Positions 1 through 6,876 of a DNA stretch of 38,721 nucleotides are shown here, one piece after another (positions within the stretch are counted from its first letter, which is position 1; each line of letters begins with the position of its first letter). A model generated the notes under the pieces. It searched no databases and was not told the DNA's origin. It saw nothing but the letters and a program-made list of their open reading frames with translations. The position numbers were made by a program, and so were the translations under genes. The stretch is from a virus: IMG/VR virus record IMGVR_UViG_3300014050_000064, positions 1 to 38,721 of that record; one strand, given 5' to 3'.

Positions 1-127
1 CCTTTTCATAACCAGCTAAAATTTGCCCGAAGTTTTTTTGTAAGGTTGATTCTTCTTGATTACGCTTTTTTTTTGGCGCAAAAATTTCTTTGTATTCTTC
101 AGCCGAAATTGAGTTTAAATTTGTCAT
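1..127 (-). CDS. VRR-NUC nuclease, N-terminal part (continues at 38623)
   Basis: This is the first 42 codons of a protein that continues across the circular seam at 38623-38255, giving about 164 residues in all. It starts at an ATG (127-125) that overlaps the stop of the preceding gene in a TGATG junction, so the two are translationally coupled. The N-terminus is lysine-rich (APKKKRNQEE) and then has a helix resembling the start of VRR-NUC domains. The catalytic part is in the other piece; see the entry at 38255. A reader treating this sequence as linear would see two truncated genes. Confidence 0.8.
   Translation of the reverse strand, partial: MTNLNSISAEEYKEIFAPKKKRNQEESTLQKNFGQILAGYEK
2..99. 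repeat. Terminal direct repeat (left copy)
   Basis: These 98 bases are identical to 38624-38721 at the other end. The match breaks at the next base outward (C at 1, A at 38623). A gene reads through the seam in frame, so this is the overlap of a circular or circularly permuted molecule cut open by assembly. It should not be read as a physical phage end. Confidence 0.95.
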
Positions 128-405
128 CAAAGTACCTCAATTTCAGTCAAAACATAATTCTTAAACACTTTGCCTTTATGATCGCCGTAGCCCTGGTTCA
201 AAGTCATTGTACCAGAAACTTTAAACTCTGCTTCAGCTGATCTATTGGCATCTATTGTGTCCATAACTAACTGAGAATTAGTTTGAAATCCTTGCTCAAA
301 AGGTTCTGTTCCGTCAGTCCATACAAGTTTGCCCCAGCCTTTGCCTTGTTTGCTTCCGTAAGCGAAAATTTTACAATTTTTTATTTGAAAAGTGAAATTT
401 GGCAT
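127..405 (-). CDS. Hypothetical small protein in the recombination operon
   Basis: A 92-residue protein starting MPNFTFQIKN. The ATG at 405 is preferred over an upstream in-frame start at 459 because a clear GGAGG lies a few bases upstream and the ATG overlaps the previous stop (TAATG). It is rich in beta-forming segments and glycines, with many aromatic residues (FAYGSKQGKGWGKLVW), and ends YVLTEIEVL. I do not recognise the family. Position between a YopX-family gene and a nuclease, downstream of recT/recE-type genes, makes a nucleic-acid role such as a small OB-fold possible, but that is only inference. Confidence 0.75.
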   Translation of the reverse strand: MPNFTFQIKNCKIFAYGSKQGKGWGKLVWTDGTEPFEQGFQTNSQLVMDTIDANRSAEAEFKVSGTMTLNQGYGDHKGKVFKNYVLTEIEVL

Positions 406-842
406 TATTTGGCCTCCAAAAGTTCGGGGTTTTCGTAGATATTGCCAATCACTTCGCAACTCATTTTTCCATTTTCAACTTCTTCAGAATAAAATCTTTC
501 AAAAAATTCTTCTTTTGAAAATGGGTTTGAAATATAGCCAAATCCATAATTACGCCAGCCGATCAAAGTATAATTATCTTTTGTCCACTCTGAGTTGCCA
601 TTTTCATCAATTATTTCTTCTGAAATAAGATCCCCCTCATAAATCTCTTTGCCGTTTTTGTCTTTTAAGCCTGTGTATTGCATTACAACAGAACCTACAG
701 AATCATTTAAATAGTTATCAAACCCGACTATATCATATCCTCCATCAACATTAGAATATTCTTTGGTTTTGGTTATATCATATTGCATTTTTTTGTCTAA
801 ACAATCCCAAGCCCTAAATTTTATCTCCCTTTGTTCTGTCAT
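405..842 (-). CDS. YopX family phage protein
   Basis: A 145-residue protein. The N-terminus REIKFRAWD followed by KMQYD, and the central VVMQYTGLKDKNGKEIYEGD, are the hallmarks of the YopX family (Pfam PF09643), found in many phages and prophages with no firmly established function. The C-terminal CEVIGNIYENPELL is also typical. The ATG at 842 is chosen over an earlier start at 866 because AAGGAG stands about seven bases upstream. It overlaps the next gene by one base and follows the repeat-protein gene in the leftward operon. Confidence 0.9.
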   Translation of the reverse strand: MTEQREIKFRAWDCLDKKMQYDITKTKEYSNVDGGYDIVGFDNYLNDSVGSVVMQYTGLKDKNGKEIYEGDLISEEIIDENGNSEWTKDNYTLIGWRNYGFGYISNPFSKEEFFERFYSEEVENGKMSCEVIGNIYENPELLEAK

Positions 843-846
843 GTCT

Positions 847-1599
847 TTACTCCTTTCTAGGTTCAATTAATTCACCAAACGCAATTATCCCTTTGCGTAA
901 TTCCGCCTTAATTTGCATTTCTTCTTTTGTTGGTAATCTCCACAAACATATTCCAGCAAATATTCTTAGTTTGGAACTAAGAGTTTTTGCAGAAATTCCC
1001 AAGCCTGCCTCAATTCCCAAACCTGCTTTAATTCCATCGCCTGCTTCAATTCCACTTCCTGCTTTAATTCCATCGCCTGCTTTGATTCCCCAACCTGCTT
1101 TAATTCCATCGCCTGCCTCAATTCCATTTCCTGCTTTGATTTCCCAACCTGCTTCAATTCCATTTCCTGCTTCAATTCCCCAACCTGCTTTGATTCCCCA
1201 ACCTGCTTTAATTCCATCGCCTGCCTCAATTCCCAAACCTGCTTTAATTCCATCGCCTGCTTCAATTCCATTTCCTGCTTTGATTTCCCAACCTGCTTCA
1301 ATTCCATTTCCTGCTTCAATTCCATCGCCTGCTTCAATTCCACTTCCTGCTTTAATTCCATCGCCTGCTTCAATTCCACTTCCTGCTTCAATTCCCCAAG
1401 CTGCTTTGATTTCCTTACTTGTTTTGATTCCCGAACCTGCTTTGAAGTAAATGCCGCCTTGAATATTTAAACATTTAAATTTAACGTACCCTAAATTTTC
1501 TTCCGCTTCCAAATGCCCATTAAAATTTTCTAAATTAACTGAGCCAATATAATTATTGTTTGCGTCCAGTTGATCTTTTGTAATTATGTGCTTCTCCAT
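847..1599 (-). CDS. Hexapeptide-repeat protein (GI[EK]AGx), predicted beta-solenoid
   Basis: A 250-residue protein whose centre, roughly residues 55-205, is about 25 or more tandem copies of a six-residue unit of the form G-I-[E/K]-A-G-x, where x is D, N, S, W or L. A non-repetitive head of about 50 residues and a tail of about 45 residues (ending ELIEPRKE) flank it. One hydrophobic residue plus small Ala/Gly per six residues is the spacing expected of a left-handed beta-helix. This is inference; no acyltransferase catalytic histidine is seen. The ATG at 1599 has an AAAGGAG ribosome site. No function is recognised. It neighbours a second repeat protein with an eight-residue unit. Confidence 0.8.
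   Translation of the reverse strand: MEKHIITKDQLDANNNYIGSVNLENFNGHLEAEENLGYVKFKCLNIQGGIYFKAGSGIKTSKEIKAAWGIEAGSGIEAGDGIKAGSGIEAGDGIEAGNGIEAGWEIKAGNGIEAGDGIKAGLGIEAGDGIKAGWGIKAGWGIEAGNGIEAGWEIKAGNGIEAGDGIKAGWGIKAGDGIKAGSGIEAGDGIKAGLGIEAGLGISAKTLSSKLRIFAGICLWRLPTKEEMQIKAELRKGIIAFGELIEPRKE
990..1446. repeat. 18-bp tandem repeat array
   Basis: Degenerate 18-bp units (plus-strand forms such as CCTGCTTCAATTCCATTT and CCATCGCCTGCTTTAATT) repeat about 25 times and encode the GI[EK]AGx hexapeptides. A longer block near 1107-1180 recurs almost unchanged near 1253-1330, showing that multi-unit segments were duplicated. The period is a multiple of three and the units lack stops, so long spurious reading frames appear on both strands here. 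Confidence 0.95.
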
Positions 1600-1600
1600 T

Positions 1601-2581
1601 TTACTCCTTTGTTTTGTTAAAAATTTTATCACAATTTACCTCATTATAAGCTGTTTCTAATTCTTCTAAAACTTCCTCATCGCTCGCATGAAAATCTGGC
1701 AATTTTTCATCAGGACGACTGACTGCATAAATCATTTTTGCAGCTAATTCTGAACCATATTTCTTTTCTAATTCAAACCCTTCTTTTCCTGCTAAACAAA
1801 TTGCATAACCAGCGCGACAATGAGTTGTTCCGCACCAATTTTCTTCATTTACTTTATCTTTTCCATGCCAAGAATTCATGTCTAATTCACCTTTTCCTGT
1901 TTTGATTGATTCAAATATAGCGGAATCAATATTGGGAATTTTAAATGAAGCATTTTTATCAATGCCGTTAAACTCACAATATTCAAAACCGGTTTTTGGA
2001 TCCGGTGCAACCTCTAATTGCCTTCCTCCTTCAATTGGTAATGTATTATTATGTCTCATTACAATTACATAAGCAGATACTTTAATTTTAAGAGCAGAAA
2101 ATAGGCGAATAAACACATTTCCCCGCGCCACAACGCTTGAATTTCCCCGCGCCACAACGTTTGAATTTCCCCACGCCTCAACGCTTGAATTTTCCCACGC
2201 CTCAACGCTTGAATTTTCCCGCGCCAGAACGCTTGAATTTTCCCGCGCCACAACGCTTGAATTTTCCCGCGCCACAACGTTTGAATTTCCCCACGCCACA
2301 ACGTTTGAATTTCCCCACGCCACAACGTTTGAATTTCCCCACGCCTCAACGCTTGAATTTTCCCGCGCCACAACGTTTGAATTTCCCCACGCCACAACGT
2401 TTGAATTTCCCCGCGCCACAACGCTTGAATTTTCCCGCGCCACAACGCTTGAATTTTCCCACGCCTCAACGCTTGAATTTCCCCACGCCACAATGTGGCA
2501 TCCTATTACAACAGCAATATTTCCGAGTTTTACACAAGCGTCAAATTCTGCTTGGCTTCTTACTTCTACTCTTTCTTTCAT
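1601..2581 (-). CDS. Octapeptide-repeat protein with C-terminal cysteine-containing domain
   Basis: A 326-residue protein. After an N-terminal segment (MKERVEVRSQAEFDACV) come about 16 copies of an eight-residue unit of the form V-[VE]-A-[RW]-[EG]-N-S-[SN], roughly residues 30-155. A different C-terminal domain of about 150 residues follows, containing SWHGKD, then CGTTHCRAGYAICLAG, then LAAKMIYAVSRP and LPDFHASDEEVLEEL. From general knowledge, similar Cys/His-containing tails occur behind such repeats in phage and bacterial hypothetical proteins; the function is unknown to me. The repeat looks like a beta-solenoid. An AAGAGT ribosome site precedes the ATG. Confidence 0.8.
   Translation of the reverse strand: MKERVEVRSQAEFDACVKLGNIAVVIGCHIVAWGNSSVEAWENSSVVARENSSVVARGNSNVVAWGNSNVVARENSSVEAWGNSNVVAWGNSNVVAWGNSNVVARENSSVVARENSSVLARENSSVEAWENSSVEAWGNSNVVARGNSSVVARGNVFIRLFSALKIKVSAYVIVMRHNNTLPIEGGRQLEVAPDPKTGFEYCEFNGIDKNASFKIPNIDSAIFESIKTGKGELDMNSWHGKDKVNEENWCGTTHCRAGYAICLAGKEGFELEKKYGSELAAKMIYAVSRPDEKLPDFHASDEEVLEELETAYNEVNCDKIFNKTKE
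2115..2497. repeat. 24-bp tandem repeat array
   Basis: About 16 units of 24 bp, each carrying CGCGCCACAACG or CACGCCTCAACG followed by a TTGAATTTYCC segment, encode the VVARENSS-type octapeptide. Units differ mainly at a few fixed positions (GCGCC/ACGCC, CACAACG/CTCAACG), as expected from unequal exchange followed by drift. Like the neighbouring 18-bp array it keeps several frames open, so overlapping reading frames here are not evidence of genes. Confidence 0.95.
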
Positions 2582-2605
2582 TTTTACTCTTTTTTGTTGT
2601 TAATT

Positions 2606-3559
2606 TTATAAATATTTGTACTGAATCCAAGACGGTAAGTCTTCCCAGCCCAAAACTTCAATATCATTTTCGCCCTCTTTTTTATAATCATCTTGCCAAG
2701 GATTTGTGCCGTATTTTTCAAAATTGTTTTTGGCTATTTGGAGGCCTTTTTGGAATAGATCACGACTGCTTTCGACTACATCTTGGCGAAAAGTTTTAAG
2801 CCTTACCATCAAGTCGTCTTTTTCCTGAAACGCAAAAATGAAATAATTGTGTTCTTTTCCAACAATTTTTTGTTGTTCTGGTGTTAAAATTCCTGAGGAT
2901 CTGATTTGATTTAATCCTTCCAAATAAAAGGCTTGTTGCAAATAATAATCGTAGTCACCAATTGAATTTTTAATTTTATCAATGCTGGCAATGCTCTTGT
3001 AGTCAGCTATGTAATTGGGCGTCAAATAATCAGGGCGGCATTTGCACATCAAACCAGTTGCTTGGTCACGCCAAAAAATGCTCACTTCCATTATACCATC
3101 TTTGAATAATGCCCCAGCGGCAGGAAGTGACTCGAAATATTCGACCATTTCCTTAATGTCTTCAAATTCCTTTTCTGAAAGTTTGGTTTTATTTCCTCGA
3201 TACTTGAATGTTTTCGCACCTTTTGAGGCGAAAAGTTCAAAGTTTTGTAGAAAATCTTCTTTTTGTGATTCCAATCTATAAAAGTCAGAATCAATTTCTA
3301 ATTCTGGCAAAACCACATACTCTTGCCAAAACTTTTCGCGTTCCATTAAGTAGCAATGAAGAGCGGTGCCAATAGTTTTAGATTTAGTATCTTTCCATTT
3401 TCGTTTTGGATTCATTGCTGAGTTTCGCCAGTATTTCATTGGAGAAACTAACAAATCTTTAATGTTGCTGTTTGAAATTGCAGGGTCGTTGTGATAATTC
3501 TCGTTTGAGAGATTAAAATAGATACCAGCTGAAAGGCCTTGGGGCTGCTTATTTTGCAT
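2606..3559 (-). CDS. RecE-like PD-(D/E)XK exonuclease (DUF3799-type)
   Basis: A 317-residue protein matching the exonuclease partner of phage single-strand annealing systems. The early YHNDPAISNSNIKDLL and GTALHCYLMER segments, then the nuclease core GLMCKCRPDYL...IADYKS with Asp and Lys, and DYYLQQAFYLEG, are the conserved motifs of the RecE C-terminal/DUF3799 (PF12684) nucleases. It would resect double-stranded ends 5' to 3' to give 3' single strands for the annealing protein encoded just upstream. Its ATG lies inside the end of that gene (11-base overlap) with a GGAGG ribosome site, so the two are coupled. Confidence 0.88.
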   Translation of the reverse strand: MQNKQPQGLSAGIYFNLSNENYHNDPAISNSNIKDLLVSPMKYWRNSAMNPKRKWKDTKSKTIGTALHCYLMEREKFWQEYVVLPELEIDSDFYRLESQKEDFLQNFELFASKGAKTFKYRGNKTKLSEKEFEDIKEMVEYFESLPAAGALFKDGIMEVSIFWRDQATGLMCKCRPDYLTPNYIADYKSIASIDKIKNSIGDYDYYLQQAFYLEGLNQIRSSGILTPEQQKIVGKEHNYFIFAFQEKDDLMVRLKTFRQDVVESSRDLFQKGLQIAKNNFEKYGTNPWQDDYKKEGENDIEVLGWEDLPSWIQYKYL

Positions 3560-4472
3560 TCAAAACCTCCAAGCACTTAGCTTTAATATTCACAAGCTCC
3601 GCGTAGTAATTTGCTTTATTAGCTTTTAAATATTCCAGATCTTCAGCGGCCGCACCTTTCCAATAATTCTCAACACCTTTTGCAGCTACGAGACTTGGAA
3701 GCATTCCGCTAACTCTTTTAAAAGCTTGCTCTGCAACTTCATCGTTATTTGTAACAATTTCACCTTCAAACATTTCAATTTGAGCTTCTGGCTCTTGGTT
3801 CTGAATCATTTCGAGCGTTTCCTCGATATGATCTGACACTACGCTGGCTTTGAGATCAGAGACATTAAAAGATTTTTCGATTGCTGCTGGCGGAATGTGG
3901 GCATTGGCAGTTTTTGATTTTGGAGTAACATCAACAATTGCCTCTTTGATTCTCTCGCCTTCATCAGGATCATAAATTCCGCCCAAGCCAAAAGCATATC
4001 TAGCAGCTTGAATAAGAGCTTTATGACGCAACATTCTACGCGGCCATTTTTTCCAAGCTGGGCTTGATTCAACATTACATTCTTCAAGATATTCAGTTGC
4101 ACAAATTGGCCTTGATCTATCCTTTCTGTAAATTCTGCACTCAATTGAGATTAATTTTCCATTTTCAACAACATCATTAAATTCGACTCCGTCCATTTCT
4201 GGGCGTCTATTAATAATTGTTGACCAACCATCGACTGGAACTATTGGAATAACTCTGCCGCCTTTAGCAAAAGCGTAAATCTCTTTTGTAAGCGGGTTTA
4301 AATCATATTCTTTGGCAACCGAAAGAAACGCTACAAATTCCTCATTTTTTACATTTCCAGCCATTACAGTTTCTTTAATAACAGCTTCAAAAGCTGCTCT
4401 TTCCATGCCGTATTTACCAGCCATAAAATCTATGACTGATTTTTTAGTTTCCGTTGCTAATTCTTTACTCAT
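3549..4472 (-). CDS. bet: Single-strand annealing protein, Red-beta (Bet) type
   Basis: A 307-residue phage recombinase of the RecT/Red-beta superfamily. Key segments are EFVAFLSVAKEYDLNPLTKEIYAF, the RVIPIVPVDGWSTIINRRPEMDG-type block, the ARYAFGLGGIYDPDEGERI block, and an acidic linker. The first ~200 residues are the annealing core. The last ~60 residues (FKRVSGMLPSLVAAKGVENYW onward) form a separate helical tail that may contact a host SSB or exonuclease; this is inference. GGAG precedes the ATG. It pairs with the RecE-like exonuclease downstream and serves phage recombination and circularisation of terminally redundant DNA. Confidence 0.92.
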   Translation of the reverse strand: MSKELATETKKSVIDFMAGKYGMERAAFEAVIKETVMAGNVKNEEFVAFLSVAKEYDLNPLTKEIYAFAKGGRVIPIVPVDGWSTIINRRPEMDGVEFNDVVENGKLISIECRIYRKDRSRPICATEYLEECNVESSPAWKKWPRRMLRHKALIQAARYAFGLGGIYDPDEGERIKEAIVDVTPKSKTANAHIPPAAIEKSFNVSDLKASVVSDHIEETLEMIQNQEPEAQIEMFEGEIVTNNDEVAEQAFKRVSGMLPSLVAAKGVENYWKGAAAEDLEYLKANKANYYAELVNIKAKCLEVLNAK

Positions 4473-4480
4473 TTTTTCTC

Positions 4481-4711
4481 CTACTTTTTATTAAAGTTTA
4501 CAAATTTTTGAATAACTCCGTAAAGTTCCCAAAATTCCTTATCTACAATTTGCCCATTCTCGAACTTATAAACGATTGAGAAAAACTTGTTGTGAAGTTT
4601 ATCTCTAACTTTTTCAGCTACTTCATTATAGCCGAATTGTCTTGAATATTTCTCTTTGAAGTAGATCCAAAGATTTTCAAAGAAGGTGTGATTTAGTTTT
4701 GTTTCTTGCAT
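4481..4711 (-). CDS. Hypothetical small protein upstream of bet
   Basis: A 76-residue, lysine- and aromatic-rich soluble protein (FFENLWIYFKEKYSRQFGYNE) with predicted helices and no membrane segment or signal. It starts at an ATG and ends nine bases before the bet start, so it is probably co-transcribed. No family is recognised. Confidence 0.65.
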   Translation of the reverse strand: MQETKLNHTFFENLWIYFKEKYSRQFGYNEVAEKVRDKLHNKFFSIVYKFENGQIVDKEFWELYGVIQKFVNFNKK

Positions 4712-4728
4712 AATTGTTTGATGTTAAA

Positions 4729-4977
4729 TTAATAACCAAGTTGTTTCAAAACTTCTTTAATTGCGCTCTTAGCTTCTTCTTTAGCTAGTTGCTCATCTGC
4801 TTGTTTATACACTTTACAATAAAAAGAACAATCATCGTAACCATCTAATCTTTCCTCAACTAAATAACATTTATTGTTAAGATAGTTTTCTATTAAATCT
4901 TCAAGAACTAAACTGATTGTATTAGAAAGAGAATCTTTTGTTGATTCGATCTTTTCTTCTGAAAATTCTATGGTCAT
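4729..4977 (-). CDS. Hypothetical small acidic protein, first gene of the recombination operon
   Basis: An 82-residue protein (MTIEFSEEKIESTKDSL...), acidic at the N-terminus, with two cysteines in a YDDCSFYCKVYKQ segment and a helical C-terminal half ending AIKEVLKQLGY. No family is recognised. It lies just downstream of a 114-bp AT-rich intergenic stretch that probably contains its promoter. Confidence 0.65.
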   Translation of the reverse strand: MTIEFSEEKIESTKDSLSNTISLVLEDLIENYLNNKCYLVEERLDGYDDCSFYCKVYKQADEQLAKEEAKSAIKEVLKQLGY

Positions 4978-5091
4978 AATTTGTTTGATTTGTTGAATTT
5001 ATTAACTTTAAAACTAATATTTTCTTACTTATTTAATTAAGTAAATAAGAACTTAAGAACTTAAGATTAATTAATCAAGCATTAATTTCAA
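4978..5091. promoter_or_regulatory. AT-rich repeat-containing intergenic region
   Basis: This gap separates the par operon from the recombination operon. It holds an imperfect inverted repeat at 5021-5050 (arms TTCTTACTTATTTAA and TTAAGTAAATAAGAA, 13 of 15 pairs plus one G-U) followed directly by two tandem GAACTTAA units and an ATTAATTAAT tract. It could be the operon promoter/operator or a partition site (parS), because it abuts the last gene of the par cluster. Low complexity means part of the symmetry could be chance. Confidence 0.4.
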
Positions 5092-5442
5092 TTATTTTTT
5101 ATGTTCAAAAATTCCAATTTTTTCAATATCCTTTTCGATACCTTTCAAAATATATTCTGCGGCTAATTTTTGCTTATCCTTTCCAAATTTTTTAGCAATA
5201 ACTGTTAAATTAAAATCATCATCTAGTTCTAAGTCAGCTTTAATCCCAATAGTAGCTGGTTTTAGATTATATTTACTCATTGCTTCCATTTTTTCTTTAA
5301 CAGTTACAGAAGCCTCAGCCTTTTTTGATTTTGCTAACTCTCGAACAGGTTCTTCATTTATAATAGTAGAAGAAGTTTCCTCTTGCTTTGCTTCTTCGAT
5401 TTTTGCCGAAAGATCTCTTAATTTAATATTTGGTCTAGTCAT
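5092..5442 (-). CDS. Small protein downstream of ParA, candidate ParB-type partner
   Basis: A 116-residue charged protein. The N-terminal MTRPNIKLRDLSAKIEEAK resembles the short basic/helical tails with which centromere-binding proteins touch ParA; the middle is glutamate/lysine-rich; the C-terminal ~65 residues are a compact domain with DLELDDDFNLTVIAKKFGKDKQKLAAEYIL. It overlaps the end of parA by eight bases. In type Ib partition loci the gene after parA normally encodes the DNA-binding adaptor, so this is the best ParB candidate, but no ParB/RHH motif is unmistakable. Confidence 0.6.
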   Translation of the reverse strand: MTRPNIKLRDLSAKIEEAKQEETSSTIINEEPVRELAKSKKAEASVTVKEKMEAMSKYNLKPATIGIKADLELDDDFNLTVIAKKFGKDKQKLAAEYILKGIEKDIEKIGIFEHKK

Positions 5443-6103
5443 TGAAAATTTCCTCGAAAAGTTGTTGAAATTCTTGTTGAGCTTTTAATGGCTCTTTTCC
5501 TTTAAGTTCAAAAATTGATTTACCATCAAATCCAAGCGAATCTTGATAGCACATTCTGTCACCAAGAAAAGTTTTTGAAATTTTAAAGTAAGTCAAAAAA
5601 TCTTTTATTCCGTAGATTACATTAAGTTGATTTTCTTTCTTTACTCGATTTGGCACAATATAAGCTGGCACTCTTGCAGAAGAGAGCGGAAGTTTTGCCT
5701 CAACTTTTGGCACGGTTTTAACATCTGGCGCAGTTGGTTGAAGTGGCATTATGATTTTATCCGCAACTTTGATTGCTAACTCTAGAGCAAGATTACGATA
5801 TTTTTCTTTTACATCATCATTAGCTTTACCAAACTCAATGATGATAACTTGATATTTTTTACTTAAAGTTTTTAGCTCTTTTTCTAATTCCTCAGTAGGA
5901 ATGTTAACCACTGGCATTTCTGGGAATATTCCAGCTTCCTTTCTATCAGCAGCAAAATCGGCAGAAGAATATTGATCATTATCGCAATCAATTAAAACAG
6001 CAGAGTAGCCATTTTTAATCAATAAATAAAGCATATTGTAAGCGACTGTAGTTTTGCCAATTCCGCCTTTATTGCCAACAACAGCTAAAACAAAATTAGT
6101 CAT
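5435..6103 (-). CDS. parA: ParA/MinD-type partition ATPase
   Basis: A 222-residue ParA-family ATPase without an N-terminal DNA-binding domain, the size of type Ib plasmid partition ATPases. The deviant Walker A motif GNKGGIGKTT is at residues 10-19 with its signature lysine, the A' motif is VLIDCDNDQYSSADF at about 36-50, and the Walker B-like YQVIIIEFG follows at about 85. In the family the catalytic aspartate of A' is in D-x-D, present here as DCDND. It would position plasmid copies on the nucleoid. It overlaps the gene before and after by eight bases each. Its presence in a genome without an integrase suggests a phage-plasmid. Confidence 0.92.
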   Translation of the reverse strand: MTNFVLAVVGNKGGIGKTTVAYNMLYLLIKNGYSAVLIDCDNDQYSSADFAADRKEAGIFPEMPVVNIPTEELEKELKTLSKKYQVIIIEFGKANDDVKEKYRNLALELAIKVADKIIMPLQPTAPDVKTVPKVEAKLPLSSARVPAYIVPNRVKKENQLNVIYGIKDFLTYFKISKTFLGDRMCYQDSLGFDGKSIFELKGKEPLKAQQEFQQLFEEIFND

Positions 6104-6302
6104 TTTTTTGGTTTTTTAATTTTTCTTGCATTTCTTTCTCGCCGACATCCATTCCTAATTCTAAAACAAGAGCTCCAATTGCAGAGCGGGAAGCCTTAGA
6201 TTTATAAATTTTTTTATAGTCGTGTTCAAAACTATTGAAACGATCAATTGTTTCAATTGGGGTCGCATAAAAATTAAGTTGATCTGTTTTTTTCTCTGTC
6301 AT
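6096..6302 (-). CDS. Small protein before parA, possible DNA-binding regulator
   Basis: A 68-residue protein MTEKKTDQLNFYATPIETIDRFNSF... The ATG at 6302 directly follows the previous stop; a TTG 15 bases upstream is less likely. A beta-like start (QLNFYATPIETIDRF) followed by two helices (SKASRSAIGALVLELGMD) is compatible with a ribbon-helix-helix-like fold as in ParG/Omega-type partition regulators. That is a structural guess. It overlaps parA by eight bases. The palindromic operator at 6675-6694 would suit such a dimeric regulator. Confidence 0.55.
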   Translation of the reverse strand: MTEKKTDQLNFYATPIETIDRFNSFEHDYKKIYKSKASRSAIGALVLELGMDVGEKEMQEKLKNQKND

Positions 6303-6303
6303 A

Positions 6304-6660
6304 TTAATTAAGTTCAAATTTTCTAAAAAATTTATCAGTATTGTGATCAGCTGACCAAGCAGAATGCTTTAGTTGTTCCCATATTTCAACATAATCAGGA
6401 AAGCCCATACGAATACGATAATAGTTTTCAGGGGATTCTTTAGCTGCCTTAGATATTAAGAAAAAAATCATCGAATCAAATTCATCAAATCCTATATTTT
6501 TCAATGCAAGAGCTGTCTCAAATTTAGATTTTTTTTCAATTATCTCTTCTAGCTTTTTTATTTTGTTTTCTGGACTGGTTTTTCTAAAAGATTCACTTTG
6601 TGTTTTTAGCTCTTTTAAATAGTCCAAATGTTTTCCAAGTAGTTCATAATCTCCTGTCAT
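6304..6660 (-). CDS. Hypothetical protein, first gene of the par operon
   Basis: A 118-residue helical, charged soluble protein (MTGDYELLGKHLDYLKELK...), with a coiled-coil-prone segment ENKIKKLEEIIEKKSKFE. No recognised domain. Its ATG is 29 bases from the inferred transcription start of the par promoter. Co-transcription with parA is inferred from the tight spacing of the four genes 6660-5092. Confidence 0.65.
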   Translation of the reverse strand: MTGDYELLGKHLDYLKELKTQSESFRKTSPENKIKKLEEIIEKKSKFETALALKNIGFDEFDSMIFFLISKAAKESPENYYRIRMGFPDYVEIWEQLKHSAWSADHNTDKFFRKFELN

Positions 6661-6674
6661 AATTTCTTAATTTA

Positions 6675-6694
6675 TTAAGTTAATAATAACTTAA
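6675..6694. promoter_or_regulatory. Palindromic operator of the par operon
   Basis: TTAAGTTA-ATAA-TAACTTAA is a perfect 8-bp inverted repeat with a 4-bp centre, lying at the expected transcription start just downstream of the -10 element of the par promoter. Its half-site contains AAGTTA, also seen repeatedly in the switch region at 13337-13482. Its location fits autorepression by a partition protein. Confidence 0.6.
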
Positions 6695-6695
6695 C

Positions 6696-6724
6696 TTATT
6701 AAGCTCAAGAATTTTTTAAGTCAA
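6696..6724 (-). promoter_or_regulatory. Leftward promoter of the par operon
   Basis: On the minus strand TTGACT (6724-6719) is followed after exactly 17 bp by TAATAA (6701-6696). The -35 box matches the sigma-70 consensus at five of six positions; the -10 box is weaker. The operator palindrome 6675-6694 covers the start site. Confidence 0.5.
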
Positions 6725-6834
6725 CAATTTATTTTCTCATCAACCATCTTTTTAAAGTTATAGCAAGTTTAGCCGAGTATAGCAGAAATCATGTATACTT
6801 TTTTTGAAATTCTATAAATGAGGCGAGGATCATG

Positions 6835-6858
6835 TATAGAAAAGGGCGGTTTTCTATA
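6835..6858. repeat. 9-bp perfect inverted repeat with GGGCGG loop
   Basis: TATAGAAAA-GGGCGG-TTTTCTATA is a perfect hairpin in otherwise unstructured AT-rich DNA. On the minus strand it lies 19 bases downstream of the tRNA-like element, with CCGCCC in the loop. It shares the string CGCCCTTT with the anticodon-arm region of that element. There is no terminator-like T tract after it on either strand. Confidence 0.6.
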
Positions 6859-6876
6859 TATGACAGAAGATAGGAT

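Noticed and set aside
893-1450. Long plus-strand and second minus-strand open frames across the 18-bp array
   Set aside because: They arise because the repeat period is a multiple of three with no stops in any frame; they have no ribosome site or natural ends. The minus-strand frame 847-1599 with an AAAGGAG site is the gene.
990-2497. CRISPR arrays
   Set aside because: Units are contiguous 18- and 24-bp coding repeats without unique spacers, and no cas genes are present.
2065-2799. Long alternative frames across the 24-bp array
   Set aside because: Same cause; products are pure repeats (NFPAPQRL, WRGKIQAL types) and lack the conserved C-terminal domain found in the chosen frame.
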